A stretch of 64,000 bases of DNA from Owenweeksia hongkongensis DSM 17368 (GTDB taxonomy: Bacteria; Bacteroidota; Bacteroidia; Flavobacteriales; Schleiferiaceae), in NCBI RefSeq assembly GCF_000236705.1, contig NC_016599.1, positions 558,001 to 622,000 of the forward strand, in the 5' to 3' direction. Under the pieces are notes generated by a model, which was not told the DNA's origin, did not search any database, and worked only from the letters and a program-made list of their open reading frames with translations. Of the stretch, positions 8,271-16,233 are shown one piece after another (the stretch's first letter is position 1; each line of letters begins with the position of its first letter). Made by a program: the position numbers and the translations under genes.

Positions 8271-8780
8271 TAATGTAAAGTTTCTTATTCAAGTATTACT
8301 CGTAAAACATCAGCGTAAATAATAGCATAAAATGCTTGCAGCAATAGGATGAGATTCGAGTAACTATTGATTATTAAATGGCCAATTTACTTATTCTTTA
8401 TTCTCCATTCTATAGATTACCTAATAATGTCCTGCCGAAGCATTTGCCCAAGTTGCGTGTCGTTTTCTTTTTATTGAAAAAAGCTCCGCAAACCATGGTA
8501 GCTGCTGCGCTTCATGCTTATCCCTGCGGGATGCAGTTTCGCTTGCTGCTCCATTAGTTCTGATAAATGCTCCCGGGCCACACGAGAGGCCTGTGCTCTT
8601 AGACCGGCCTATTTCTATTTTGGTAGAAAACAAGTGGCTACTTTTCGCTTTAGGAGAAATCCTGAAGCGCAGCGGCTTGGATTTCGGAAGAAAAGGAGGT
8701 ACGTAGTTTTCAAAAAAAGAGAAATCAGCCTTGAATTTTTTGGTTCTTTTTGGGTCAAGCCAAAAATGATCAAGAATAAC
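8271..8780. other. Long gene-free stretch with dispersed repeat
   Basis: About 510 bases without a convincing gene. The first 200 are plain AT-rich spacer. The part from about 8505 to 8765 is a copy of a dispersed repeat that recurs near 19.3 kb (separate entry). Short open frames on both strands here have no coding character and fall inside the repeat. Confidence 0.7.
8505..8765 (+). repeat. Dispersed non-coding repeat, copy A
   Basis: This copy shares an ordered set of blocks with positions 19263-19575: TTCATGCT-ATCCCT, ATGCAGTTT, TGATAAA, CCCGG-CCACACGA, TCTGT/CTGTGCTCTT, AGGCCT/CGGCCT and GTAGAAA. Both end in an oligo-T half palindrome, here TTTTTTGGTTCTTTTTGGGTC followed by GCCAAAAA. 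Both copies have the same orientation. It carries no ORF that is conserved between the copies. Confidence 0.65.
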
Positions 8781-10055
8781 TTATTCCCCCTCTTTCAAAT
8801 CATCAAACTTCGCCTTCATAGTAGAATTCCTATGCGTAAGCTTCTTAATAGTCAAATCATCCGCTTTATTATTCGCTAATCGCAGGTTGTTTTCAGAAGA
8901 TAGAAGAGCATCTTTAGTTTTCTGAAGGTGATTAATTGTTTTGTCGATTTCATCAATAGCGGTTTTAAACTTGCGGCTGGCCAAATCATAGTTCCTCGCA
9001 AAGCCCTCTTTAAAGGTGTTTATCTTCTCCTCAAAATTGGTGATATCCACATTTTGACTTCGTATTAAACTCAACTCAGCTTTATACTGCATGGAATTCA
9101 TCGCGGCATTTCTAAGAAGGGTAATGATGGGAATGAAAAACTGCGGACGCACTACATACATTTTTGGGTACTTGTGCGAAACATCCACAATCCCTTGATT
9201 ATAAAACTCATTGTCTATTTCCAGTAGGGAAACCAAAACCGCGTATTCACATTTCTTCTCGTTTCTATCCTTGTCAAGCTCCTTAAAGAAGTCCTCATTT
9301 TTCTTCTTGGTAGCCGTTTCATCACCCTCATTTTTCATCTCAAACATTATTGAAATGATTTCATTTCCCGCTTCGTCAAGCTCCTTATAGATGTAATCAC
9401 CCTTGCTGCCAGACCGTGAGTCATTGTCTTTCTCAAAATAAGCCTTCTGAAAAGCTGTGGCGCGTAGCTTATTGAATTCAATTTCACAATGCTGCTCCAG
9501 CGTTTCACCCACCATCTTGGTCGAAAGCCTCTGTTTCATATCCTTGCGAAAAGCTATTTCATCATCTTTCAGCTTTATGATGTCGTCCTTAGTTTTTAGC
9601 TCAGCCGCAAACTTTTCGTTTATCGACTTTTCAAGAAGCAGCTTTTCTGTCTCTTTACTTTTTAGCTCACTAGCTAAATTGTCACGTTCCTTTTCGGTAG
9701 CTTTCAAAGCCTCGCTAATAGCCAGTTGCTTTTGTATTTCGGCATTTTCAATTTTAGCCTTCATGTTCGAAATCTCCGACTCCTTCTGAGCCAAAAGTTC
9801 GGATAGTTGACGTTCGTTTCTTGCCCTAAGTTCAATTAGCTCATTGTCTTTTTTGGTCAAATCCGCTTGTAATGCATTTTTCAGATTTGCTTCAGCCAAT
9901 TTTACGGCATTCACTTTTTCTTTTTCAGCTAATTCTAAGCGGGTATGCAATTCTTCTTCAAACTGATGATCGCGCACTTGCTTTAGGATATCAGCATATC
10001 CGGCTTCATCTACTTTAAAGGCTTTATTACAATGAGGGCAAATTATTTCGTTCAT
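8781..10055 (-). CDS. DUF2130 protein: coiled coil plus PD-(D/E)XK nuclease-like domain
   Basis: 424 residues from MNEIICPHC; an ATG two codons upstream (10061) is equally possible, and the longer frame beyond it is non-coding. Residues 1-12 hold one CPHC zinc-knuckle half. Residues about 30-180 are a long charged coiled coil (Lys/Glu/Ala-rich). Residues about 185-330 contain GETLEQHCE, then KGDYIY (D220) and IMFEMKNEGD (E239-x-K241), the spacing of a PD-(D/E)XK nuclease core. This resembles the coiled-coil/nuclease layout of RmuC. DUF2130 is uncharacterised; a DNA-processing or defence role is inferred from the motif and from neighbours (Fic, AlbA_2, Argonaute). Confidence 0.8.
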   Translation of the reverse strand: MNEIICPHCNKAFKVDEAGYADILKQVRDHQFEEELHTRLELAEKEKVNAVKLAEANLKNALQADLTKKDNELIELRARNERQLSELLAQKESEISNMKAKIENAEIQKQLAISEALKATEKERDNLASELKSKETEKLLLEKSINEKFAAELKTKDDIIKLKDDEIAFRKDMKQRLSTKMVGETLEQHCEIEFNKLRATAFQKAYFEKDNDSRSGSKGDYIYKELDEAGNEIISIMFEMKNEGDETATKKKNEDFFKELDKDRNEKKCEYAVLVSLLEIDNEFYNQGIVDVSHKYPKMYVVRPQFFIPIITLLRNAAMNSMQYKAELSLIRSQNVDITNFEEKINTFKEGFARNYDLASRKFKTAIDEIDKTINHLQKTKDALLSSENNLRLANNKADDLTIKKLTHRNSTMKAKFDDLKEGE

Positions 10056-10099
10056 GTTCATCAATATTTTAAAATGTACGGCAGGGGGTTTTGAGTGCC

Positions 10100-10121
10100 A
10101 CAAATATATTCTTTCATCCCA
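10100..10121. repeat. 22-bp direct repeat, left copy
   Basis: ACAAATATATTCTTTCAT-CCCA recurs at 11525-11546 with one mismatch in 22 bases. The two copies bracket the Fic gene. On the minus strand each reads ATGAAAGAATATATTTGT, that is, a start codon and the codons for KEYIC. Confidence 0.75.
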
Positions 10122-10211
10122 GGTACTTGGTGTTGGAGAGGGTGGACATCTGGCTAAACCATAAGGCAAGAGAAGTATGGCGGTTCTTTAATTTAGATTC
10201 TAATATTTTAT

Positions 10212-10323
10212 GTGCACCACATTTGGTTAAACTTTAAACATATGCTTATAACGTGCACAACATTCCGTGCATATTTGTACATGTTATTTAAACGTGCACA
10301 AGAAATCGTGATTTGTTGTGCAT
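10212..10323. promoter_or_regulatory. Cluster of GTGCAC palindromes between Fic and DUF2130 genes
   Basis: AACGTGCACAA occurs twice, at 10250-10260 and 10291-10301, exactly 41 bases apart (about four helix turns). GTGCAC occurs again near 10212, and related TGTGCAT/CGTGCAT half sites lie between and after. The cluster is downstream of Fic and about 190-240 bases upstream of the DUF2130 start. It could be an operator array; no regulator is assigned. Confidence 0.4.
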
Positions 10324-10352
10324 ATTGATTTATTCGTTGAAGTTTCTGGTTA

Positions 10353-11417
10353 TCATCTGTTTTTGAGTATTTGCAACAAGGCAACATTGATGTAATAGTT
10401 AAACTTGCCAATTTTTACCTTGGTAAGCAAGCCTGCTTCTGCAAGAGTATTCAAGTAGTTTGAAGCAGTATTTCTGTGAATTTTTAGTTCACGCTCCAAA
10501 AAACTGTTTTTGGTATACGGATGCTTAAAAAGGATATTGATTAAATCATGACTGTAAAAACTAAAGTTGCTGCGGATTTCCTTTTTGTAGTCGTCCATCA
10601 GCAATTTTATCTTATTCACTACCACAATAGTTTCTTTGGCTGTAAGCTCAACACCTTTCAACATCCACACAATCCATTCTTCCCAAATACCTTTGGTACG
10701 CACTTCCTGTAGCAGGCGATAATAATCGCTTTTGTTTTTTATGATGTAACTACTCAGATAAAGAACAGGAATATCCAGCAAACCTTGTTGCACCAAATAC
10801 AGGATATTCAGCAAACGTCCCGTTCTGCCATTGCCGTCTAAATAAGGATGAATGCTCTCAAACTGAAAATGAATAATGGGCATTTTTATCAACGCATCTA
10901 TTTCGTGAAATTCTGGTGCATTGATATAACGCTCCAAATTATCGAGCAAAGTCTTTATATCGTCATACTGCTGTGGTGGTGTATAAACTACTTCTTGTGT
11001 TCGTGGATTTTTTAAAACCGTACCCGGTATTTTCCGAATAGGGTGGTTGGGCGAAATAATTTGTTGAATTCTTGAAATATCGTTGACTGTCAATAGGCCT
11101 TTTTTGCGAACAATATCTAATCCTAATTTTATAGCATTAGAGTAGTTGAGTGCCTCCTTTGCGGTAACCGAAGCCACCGTTTCGTCAATACTGGCTTGGT
11201 ATATTTCATCATCTGTGGTAACAATATTCTCAATTTCATTACTATCCTTTGCTTCCTGAAGCGTAAGTGTATCCAATAAAATTTGAGAGTTTGGAATTTT
11301 AGAAACCTCTCCCTTTAATTGCCCCAACGCTCGTGAAGCCTTATTGAGCTGCTTTAAAATTGTTAAAGATTCACAATCTGCTTTTGGAGGGAGTGTCTGA
11401 ACTTTTATTTCTTCCAT
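10353..11417 (-). CDS. Fic-family AMPylase-like protein with C-terminal winged helix
   Basis: 354 residues. An N-terminal Fic_N-type region is followed by the full catalytic loop HPYLDGNGRTGR (H190 to R201). The inhibitory helix motif (S/T)xxxE(G/N) is visible at S59-E63-N64 (SNEIEN), so this is a class II, self-inhibited Fic. Residues about 290-354 form a winged helix-turn-helix (FLERELKIHRNTASNYLNTLAEAGLL). Fic proteins usually transfer AMP from ATP to a target hydroxyl; many act as toxins or regulators. No separate antitoxin gene is next to it, consistent with the built-in inhibitor. It is flanked by 22-bp direct repeats. Confidence 0.93.
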   Translation of the reverse strand: MEEIKVQTLPPKADCESLTILKQLNKASRALGQLKGEVSKIPNSQILLDTLTLQEAKDSNEIENIVTTDDEIYQASIDETVASVTAKEALNYSNAIKLGLDIVRKKGLLTVNDISRIQQIISPNHPIRKIPGTVLKNPRTQEVVYTPPQQYDDIKTLLDNLERYINAPEFHEIDALIKMPIIHFQFESIHPYLDGNGRTGRLLNILYLVQQGLLDIPVLYLSSYIIKNKSDYYRLLQEVRTKGIWEEWIVWMLKGVELTAKETIVVVNKIKLLMDDYKKEIRSNFSFYSHDLINILFKHPYTKNSFLERELKIHRNTASNYLNTLAEAGLLTKVKIGKFNYYINVALLQILKNR

Positions 11418-11482
11418 AAGCTGTTTTTTAAACCTTTAATCTGCCAAGTAAAATCACAAATGATTTTTTGCACTTTGTTAAA

Positions 11483-11542
11483 TTAGTAATATTCTTTGTT
11501 CGTAGAAGCGTTATTGCAGTGAGGACAAATATATTCTTTCAT
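11483..11542 (-). pseudogene. Remnant of a DUF2130-like N-terminus
   Basis: A 19-codon frame reads MKEYICPHCNNASTNKEYY and stops. The first dozen residues match the start of the DUF2130 protein (MNEIICPHCNKA), and the DNA is similar as well. It looks like a duplicated or broken gene start left beside the Fic gene. Translation is not implied. Confidence 0.5.
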
Positions 11543-11546
11543 GCCA
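11525..11546. repeat. 22-bp direct repeat, right copy
   Basis: Partner of 10100-10121, one mismatch. It overlaps the start codon of the DUF2130-like remnant. Confidence 0.75.
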
Positions 11547-11598
11547 AGCTTAAAGAGACGGACAGGGGAGATCTAAGGGTAATAGTTACGCCAATTCA

Positions 11599-12066
11599 CT
11601 AATCCCAAATTAACGGACGCTCTACACCCATAGCTCTCAAATAAGACAAAAACTGGCCAGCATGAACGGACTCATGATAGCCGATGCGCAGCAAATACTG
11701 ACCAAGCATTTTCTTTTCACCATTTCCCGGGTGAATGATTTCCGTATTCGCCAATTCCTCATCGGTAAACTGTTTTATAGTGCTCAAAAACTCCTGACGG
11801 TAAGGCTTGGCAAACTCCAGCTCATCTGCTACACTGATGAACGGTCTGGCTTGCCATGGAGTTTTGTACTGGCTCATGTCTGCCTGGCTTACAATCATAT
11901 TCCAGCCATAGTCGGCTTGTAATACGTGCCTTATCATTCCCAAGGCTGTCATAGCTGAGTGGTCCGGTTTCCAACTATAGAATTCTTCGGGGAGGGCTTG
12001 CCATAAAAGTGTGCTGCGCCTGCGGATTTCGGAAAAGTTTAGGAGGATGAGTTTGGATTGGGTCAT
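11599..12066 (-). CDS. DinB/YfiT-like metal-dependent four-helix protein
   Basis: 155 residues from MTQSKLILLNF; the frame extends 18 codons upstream, but those residues do not fit the family and the internal ATG at 12066 starts the first helix. Three conserved histidines of the DinB-like superfamily are present: H in GMIRHVLQADYGW, and the HESVHAGQF pair near the end. They usually bind a nickel or zinc ion. Functions range from thiol transferases to unknown stress roles. It lies between the Fic region and the SPARTA operon, on the same strand, 98 bases after the AlbA_2 stop. Confidence 0.82.
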   Translation of the reverse strand: MTQSKLILLNFSEIRRRSTLLWQALPEEFYSWKPDHSAMTALGMIRHVLQADYGWNMIVSQADMSQYKTPWQARPFISVADELEFAKPYRQEFLSTIKQFTDEELANTEIIHPGNGEKKMLGQYLLRIGYHESVHAGQFLSYLRAMGVERPLIWD

Positions 12067-12164
12067 GGGTAGGTCACGATTTTTGAAAATAGTGGGGTAA
12101 AGCACGGATTGCAAATCCACGCTATCGGAGTTGTTGCTCTTGAAGTAGAGTAAGTCTAATACGA

Positions 12165-13157
12165 TTACCTGACAAGGTCACTTCTGGTAACTTTCTTCAT
12201 GTAGGTTCCGTCTTCTGTTGAAACCTGAATTTTAAAGGAGCAATCTTCAATAATAAATAGAGAGCTCAATTCGATATGACCAATTGATCTTATTACATTT
12301 GGCAGTATTGGCAATCGATCAGTCCCTATCACAAACTTGTTATCACCGACCTCAATCTCTCTTTTCTCTTCATTCGAAAAGTGAACTTGATAGTCTGGCG
12401 TCTGTAAGGGGTGAGAAGAAAAATATTTTGCGGTGTCCTGATCGCCATAAATAAATATATCCAGATACTTTGATATAAGGGTTCCTTTATTGAAAGCCCG
12501 TACTTCGAAATTAATATTAAACTCAATTCCGCTTTCCAGCCTGCGCTTTAAGAATTCCTTAGGAATCCTGGGAACAAAATCAATCTTGATATCAGTTCGG
12601 TTCTGTCGGTTAATAATATCCTTAATCTCCCAGTCATCCATAGGGATAGATTCAAAGTTGAATCGCTTATAGTATCTTTTGTCCGATGCCTGATGAGCGG
12701 TTGTACCTTTTGGAATCTCAACCACAAATACAACTTGGTTGGCCTCTGGCTTCGAAGTTTGAACTGGAGTGATCTTAATGCCAGTTATCCTGGGAGATAT
12801 ATTGCTATTGATGATTTGCTCAAGCCATTCCTTAGAGAACTCATTACCATTCACAGCATCAATTTTTTCTGGTAAATGTCGCTTCTCTGCCTCATCATAC
12901 TCTTTCACACCGTAGATTATGACTCCACCGTCAGAATTTGTAAAAGCGCTAACATCTTTGGAAATTTCCTTTTTTTTCTCTCCCTTTTTATCTAAAGATG
13001 CAGCCCCCTTATAATCTAAATGGATATTTTCTTCAATACCATCACTGATGTACTGATTTATTTTCTTTAATGTCCACATTCCTTCAAATTGATAATTATC
13101 TAAGTTGAGATTTAAACATTTTTTTATCACCTCAACAATACGTTTTACTAAGTCCAT
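12165..13157 (-). CDS. AlbA_2 (Schlafen-type) DNA-binding/ATPase-like protein
   Basis: 330 residues. Residues about 40-175 form an AlbA_2 domain: ENIHLDYKGAASL, KKKEISKDVSAFTNSDGGVIIYGVKE, VVFVVEIPKGTTAHQASDKRYYKR. The FxNSxGGxIxxGV motif is diagnostic. The remaining 150 residues (about 180-330) are beta-rich and unrecognised. It follows the short Argonaute gene after 22 bases on the same strand, so it is the likely third gene of the operon. AlbA_2/Schlafen domains occur in nucleic-acid-targeting and antiviral proteins and often sit in defence islands. A role as accessory or second effector of the Argonaute system is inference; it could equally be a neighbouring independent defence gene. Confidence 0.83.
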   Translation of the reverse strand: MDLVKRIVEVIKKCLNLNLDNYQFEGMWTLKKINQYISDGIEENIHLDYKGAASLDKKGEKKKEISKDVSAFTNSDGGVIIYGVKEYDEAEKRHLPEKIDAVNGNEFSKEWLEQIINSNISPRITGIKITPVQTSKPEANQVVFVVEIPKGTTAHQASDKRYYKRFNFESIPMDDWEIKDIINRQNRTDIKIDFVPRIPKEFLKRRLESGIEFNINFEVRAFNKGTLISKYLDIFIYGDQDTAKYFSSHPLQTPDYQVHFSNEEKREIEVGDNKFVIGTDRLPILPNVIRSIGHIELSSLFIIEDCSFKIQVSTEDGTYMKKVTRSDLVR

Positions 13158-13179
13158 TATGAATCGGGTACGCAGTTTT

Positions 13180-14745
13180 TCATATGTAATACTTGAACTG
13201 CCGCATTTCAGACTCCCAGTTTTTCGTAGCAGTCAAGATATTTCCTATGAGGTCTGAAAACCGAAGGGTCACAGGCAGTCCATCACCATAAATGCAGGCG
13301 TTGTAATTTAATTTTGTAAGTGCTAAGACGTCTTGCATCACAGTTTCAATATGAGCTGAACCTCGATTTACCTCTATGTAAAGCGGATTTGCTGTTTCAA
13401 GATGATTTGTTGAGCCAAGCCTTGGGATAAATCCCCTGGTAAACAAGTATCCTGATTCATCATTTATGATCCATCCTAATCCTCTCATCACACCATAGTT
13501 ATTCTTCTGCCCGTAGGTTTCTTTAAAGAGCTTTAATCTCCTTCGAGCGTCTGATCGAGTGTCTTTAATAAGAATTCCGTTTAGCTGGGTATCCGCGTGC
13601 TTCTTCTCTATGGCGTTCATGAACCCTCTCCATTCTGCATCTTCAAATTGAACCCGGCCGTGTATGAATAACTCCTTCGGATAGTTTCCTTGCGATTCAA
13701 AAAAATCCTCCAAAGCCATGTTCAGTAGCTTTTCGGCACTTTCCTCATCCAAATGATATCCTATGCTGTCTTCACTCTTAAATAGGCCAATGTTCCCTCT
13801 AAAAATTGAACCGTCACCATCTTCTAAGAACATTTGGGCCGCACTACATACAGATCTCTTATTCGTCTTATCTGGCACACGCTTAAATATCAGTCCCAAA
13901 TAGCACACATCCTTTCTGACATCATTCAAAATCCATGGCTTATTCCCGAGTTTGTAATAAACCGCTACTGACTGCGTCCAGGCAAGATGAGCTTTCATGT
14001 CATCACCAAGTTCTTTTAAAAGGAGCTTGTCCTTAAATTCCAAAGTTGGTTCAACAATGACTTGAATTGGACTCTGAATCTTGTTTTTCAGTAATTCTGC
14101 CTTGATCAGATTGTGAAAGTCTGTGGAGTCATCTTTTAACCTATCAAGTTCAAGTAACTCTTCATCAAAATCCTCAAAAAGACTTCCTTGCCCGTGCTTA
14201 AGAAGTTCTATTTGCTGCTTTTCCTTTGCAGTAATGTCCTTGCCTTTTGAATTGTACCTACATTCCATATAAACGGATCGGGGAACAACTACAAACCAAA
14301 GATCAATTTGCTTATCGTCCTTGCCTCTGGATTCAATGATTTTGTTAGCGTAGTAATCAACAAGTTTCCTTGTGCGTTCTGGCTTTCTCGCGATTGCAAG
14401 GATTTTTTCTATCTCCGAAATTTCAAGGTGTTTCTTGAGCACTGGTTCATCATTCCACTCTATTCCAAAAGTTGCCTCAAAGCCAGTGTAACTTGGTCTT
14501 TGAACCTCATTGTCATGTTCCTTTCCGTAAATTACTTTCTTTGAGAAAATTGGCGATTGAAGCCGTTTTACAAAAGCCCGATATTTCGATAAACCTTCAG
14601 GTGTTGCAACTACACCTGCTTTTATTGAGTTCCTCTCAAACTGCTCATTAGCCCCAAACAGCATCAAACCGTCTCGAGGATCTTCGGCAGTTTGCCCTTT
14701 TCCGAAAGTTAGCAGAGGTTCTTTAAAGTGTCTTAGGTTCATCAT
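13180..14745 (-). CDS. Short prokaryotic Argonaute (MID-PIWI) of a SPARTA system
   Basis: 521 residues, the size of short pAgos, with no PAZ or N domain. Recognisable blocks are: DPRDGLMLFG near the N-terminus, GFEATFG, DLWFVVVPRSVY, HLAWTQSVAVYYKLGNKPW, KDVCYLGLIFK, CSAAQMFLEDGDGSIFRG, PKELFIHGRVQFEDAEWRGF, and a C-terminus NYNACIYGDGLPVTLRFSD ending FKYYI. These match, block by block, what I recall of the SPARTA Argonautes. The catalytic DEDX tetrad of slicing Argonautes is not evident, as expected for short pAgos. In characterised systems this subunit loads an RNA guide and recognises single-stranded DNA. Its start overlaps the TIR-APAZ gene by 23 bases; ATG at 14742 is an alternative. Confidence 0.95.
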   Translation of the reverse strand: MMNLRHFKEPLLTFGKGQTAEDPRDGLMLFGANEQFERNSIKAGVVATPEGLSKYRAFVKRLQSPIFSKKVIYGKEHDNEVQRPSYTGFEATFGIEWNDEPVLKKHLEISEIEKILAIARKPERTRKLVDYYANKIIESRGKDDKQIDLWFVVVPRSVYMECRYNSKGKDITAKEKQQIELLKHGQGSLFEDFDEELLELDRLKDDSTDFHNLIKAELLKNKIQSPIQVIVEPTLEFKDKLLLKELGDDMKAHLAWTQSVAVYYKLGNKPWILNDVRKDVCYLGLIFKRVPDKTNKRSVCSAAQMFLEDGDGSIFRGNIGLFKSEDSIGYHLDEESAEKLLNMALEDFFESQGNYPKELFIHGRVQFEDAEWRGFMNAIEKKHADTQLNGILIKDTRSDARRRLKLFKETYGQKNNYGVMRGLGWIINDESGYLFTRGFIPRLGSTNHLETANPLYIEVNRGSAHIETVMQDVLALTKLNYNACIYGDGLPVTLRFSDLIGNILTATKNWESEMRQFKYYI

Positions 14746-15997
14746 AGCCTTTATCTGACTTATACAGTGAGGTTCTTATGTCTAATTCAAAAGCTTCTCG
14801 GCCCGAATTAATCCGCAAAATCCGTTCATCCCTACCATCATTTACATAATTCATAAACGCAAAAATCCTGTCATACCAATGCCGATTGAACCATTCTTTA
14901 GGAATGGACCGTCTATATTTTTGATTATCATCTTTGAATCCGTTTTCGTCTGAGATTAATAAGTGAGGATTGGTAACAAAATGAGGAAATGGATCCAGCT
15001 GGAACTTAAAAGATAAACTGTAATTCCAATGAATATCACCCTTTTTTCCCTTTAAGGTCCTTCGGCCTTTCTTTTTGTCGATTTTAAAAGGATAAGAACC
15101 AGATTCTTTGGGTGGCTTGCGAGTGTAGTAGATTCTTTCCTTGCTTTTTTTTCGCCAGCATTTGATATTTTCATGCTGATAGAAAAACTCATCCAATGCA
15201 CTATTCATTAATTGAGTGAAGTGCAGCCTTGTTCCCTTGATCAAGTCTCCCGAATTAAGAATATAGGTGTCATCGAACAGAAAGTCATCCAAAGCCACAT
15301 CCTCCCTAAACTCAGTTCTCAGGTCTAGTCCAGAATCGTTAAAGAATCCAAGGATATAATCCTTATCACGTTTTTTAGCAAATGGAATTTCTTTTTGAGC
15401 CTTTATTGCATCTCCAGTAAAGCGATAAATAGAAATTGTCTTAGGTAGAGTAGATGGTAACCAGTTGGAGCCATAGAAATCTGACCGATCGACTACTTTT
15501 CCATGTATATTGAGATACTTATGCCATTGCTGTAAGACATTTGGCTCCACAGCACTCTTGGGAATATCCTGAAGCTCCAGCTCCTCTACCAACTCTTTAA
15601 GTCCTTTGCCCCAGTTTTGACTGAAGTCTATGGAATCAAGTGGTAGGAAACTAATTGGAAAGTCATCATAGCTGCATCCATCTACTTTAAGCGGAATTAT
15701 GTAGTTGTCAATTTTCCTTGATATTGATTTCGACAAAGAAACTTCAAGAAAAACCCCTGTGTCTTTATCCAGTGATTTATTGATATAAGCTTTAGATACC
15801 AAGGGAATGAATCTGAGCGAATCGTTCTTTATTCGTAGTTCAATCTCATTCCAAAAGGCATCTCCCTTTTTTAAGTTATCCTTGTCTACCCATACCTCAT
15901 AACCAAGTTGCCGAAGCTTGGAAGCAAGCCAAACAGCCAGATAGTCATCCTCGGGTTGGGCATGACTTATAAATATGAGTTTCTTATCTACGTTCAA
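14723..15997 (-). CDS. TIR-APAZ effector subunit of a SPARTA system
   Basis: 424 residues. Residues 1-135 form a TIR domain: KLIFISHAQPEDDYLAVWLA, GYEVWVDKDNLKKGDAFW, then E53 in NEIELRI at the place of the catalytic glutamate of TIR NADases. Residues about 160-424 form the APAZ region (YGSNWLPSTLP, KDYILGFFN, PHFVTNPHLLIS, WYDRIFAFMNY), which mimics Argonaute N/PAZ parts and binds the short pAgo. In studied SPARTA systems, target recognition triggers TIR oligomerisation and NAD(P)+ loss, killing the invaded cell. The start is TTG: the in-frame TAA at 16003-16001 is two codons upstream and there is no ATG before the TIR core. Confidence 0.94.
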   Translation of the reverse strand: MNVDKKLIFISHAQPEDDYLAVWLASKLRQLGYEVWVDKDNLKKGDAFWNEIELRIKNDSLRFIPLVSKAYINKSLDKDTGVFLEVSLSKSISRKIDNYIIPLKVDGCSYDDFPISFLPLDSIDFSQNWGKGLKELVEELELQDIPKSAVEPNVLQQWHKYLNIHGKVVDRSDFYGSNWLPSTLPKTISIYRFTGDAIKAQKEIPFAKKRDKDYILGFFNDSGLDLRTEFREDVALDDFLFDDTYILNSGDLIKGTRLHFTQLMNSALDEFFYQHENIKCWRKKSKERIYYTRKPPKESGSYPFKIDKKKGRRTLKGKKGDIHWNYSLSFKFQLDPFPHFVTNPHLLISDENGFKDDNQKYRRSIPKEWFNRHWYDRIFAFMNYVNDGRDERILRINSGREAFELDIRTSLYKSDKGYDEPKTL

Positions 15998-16233
15998 TTC
16001 TTAGTTCTGTTTTTTATTTTGATGTGTCCCAACTAAGGACTAATCCAAATTGGTTTATATCCCCTATATAATTATTTGTATAATCTTTTTGCAAACAATG
16101 CGGTCAAAACTCCTTGAAGAAACCAAGGTAAAAGGTGAGATTTCGAGAGGAGTTAATTTTGTAAGCGTTAGTTTACTGATTCTCGAAAATAGTAAAAATG
16201 AAAGAGTAGGCGGCTACCAGTTTTCAGGGGTTT

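Noticed and set aside
8421-8879. Overlapping open frames on both strands in the repeat region
   Set aside because: They fall in repeat copy A and show no protein-like character. The matching region of copy B does not keep them open.
10208-10411. 67-codon frame on the minus strand
   Set aside because: It overlaps the end of the Fic gene and the GTGCAC cluster, with no recognisable domain.
13180-14745. Long, slicing Argonaute
   Set aside because: At 521 residues with no PAZ or DEDX tetrad it fits the short, catalytically inactive class.
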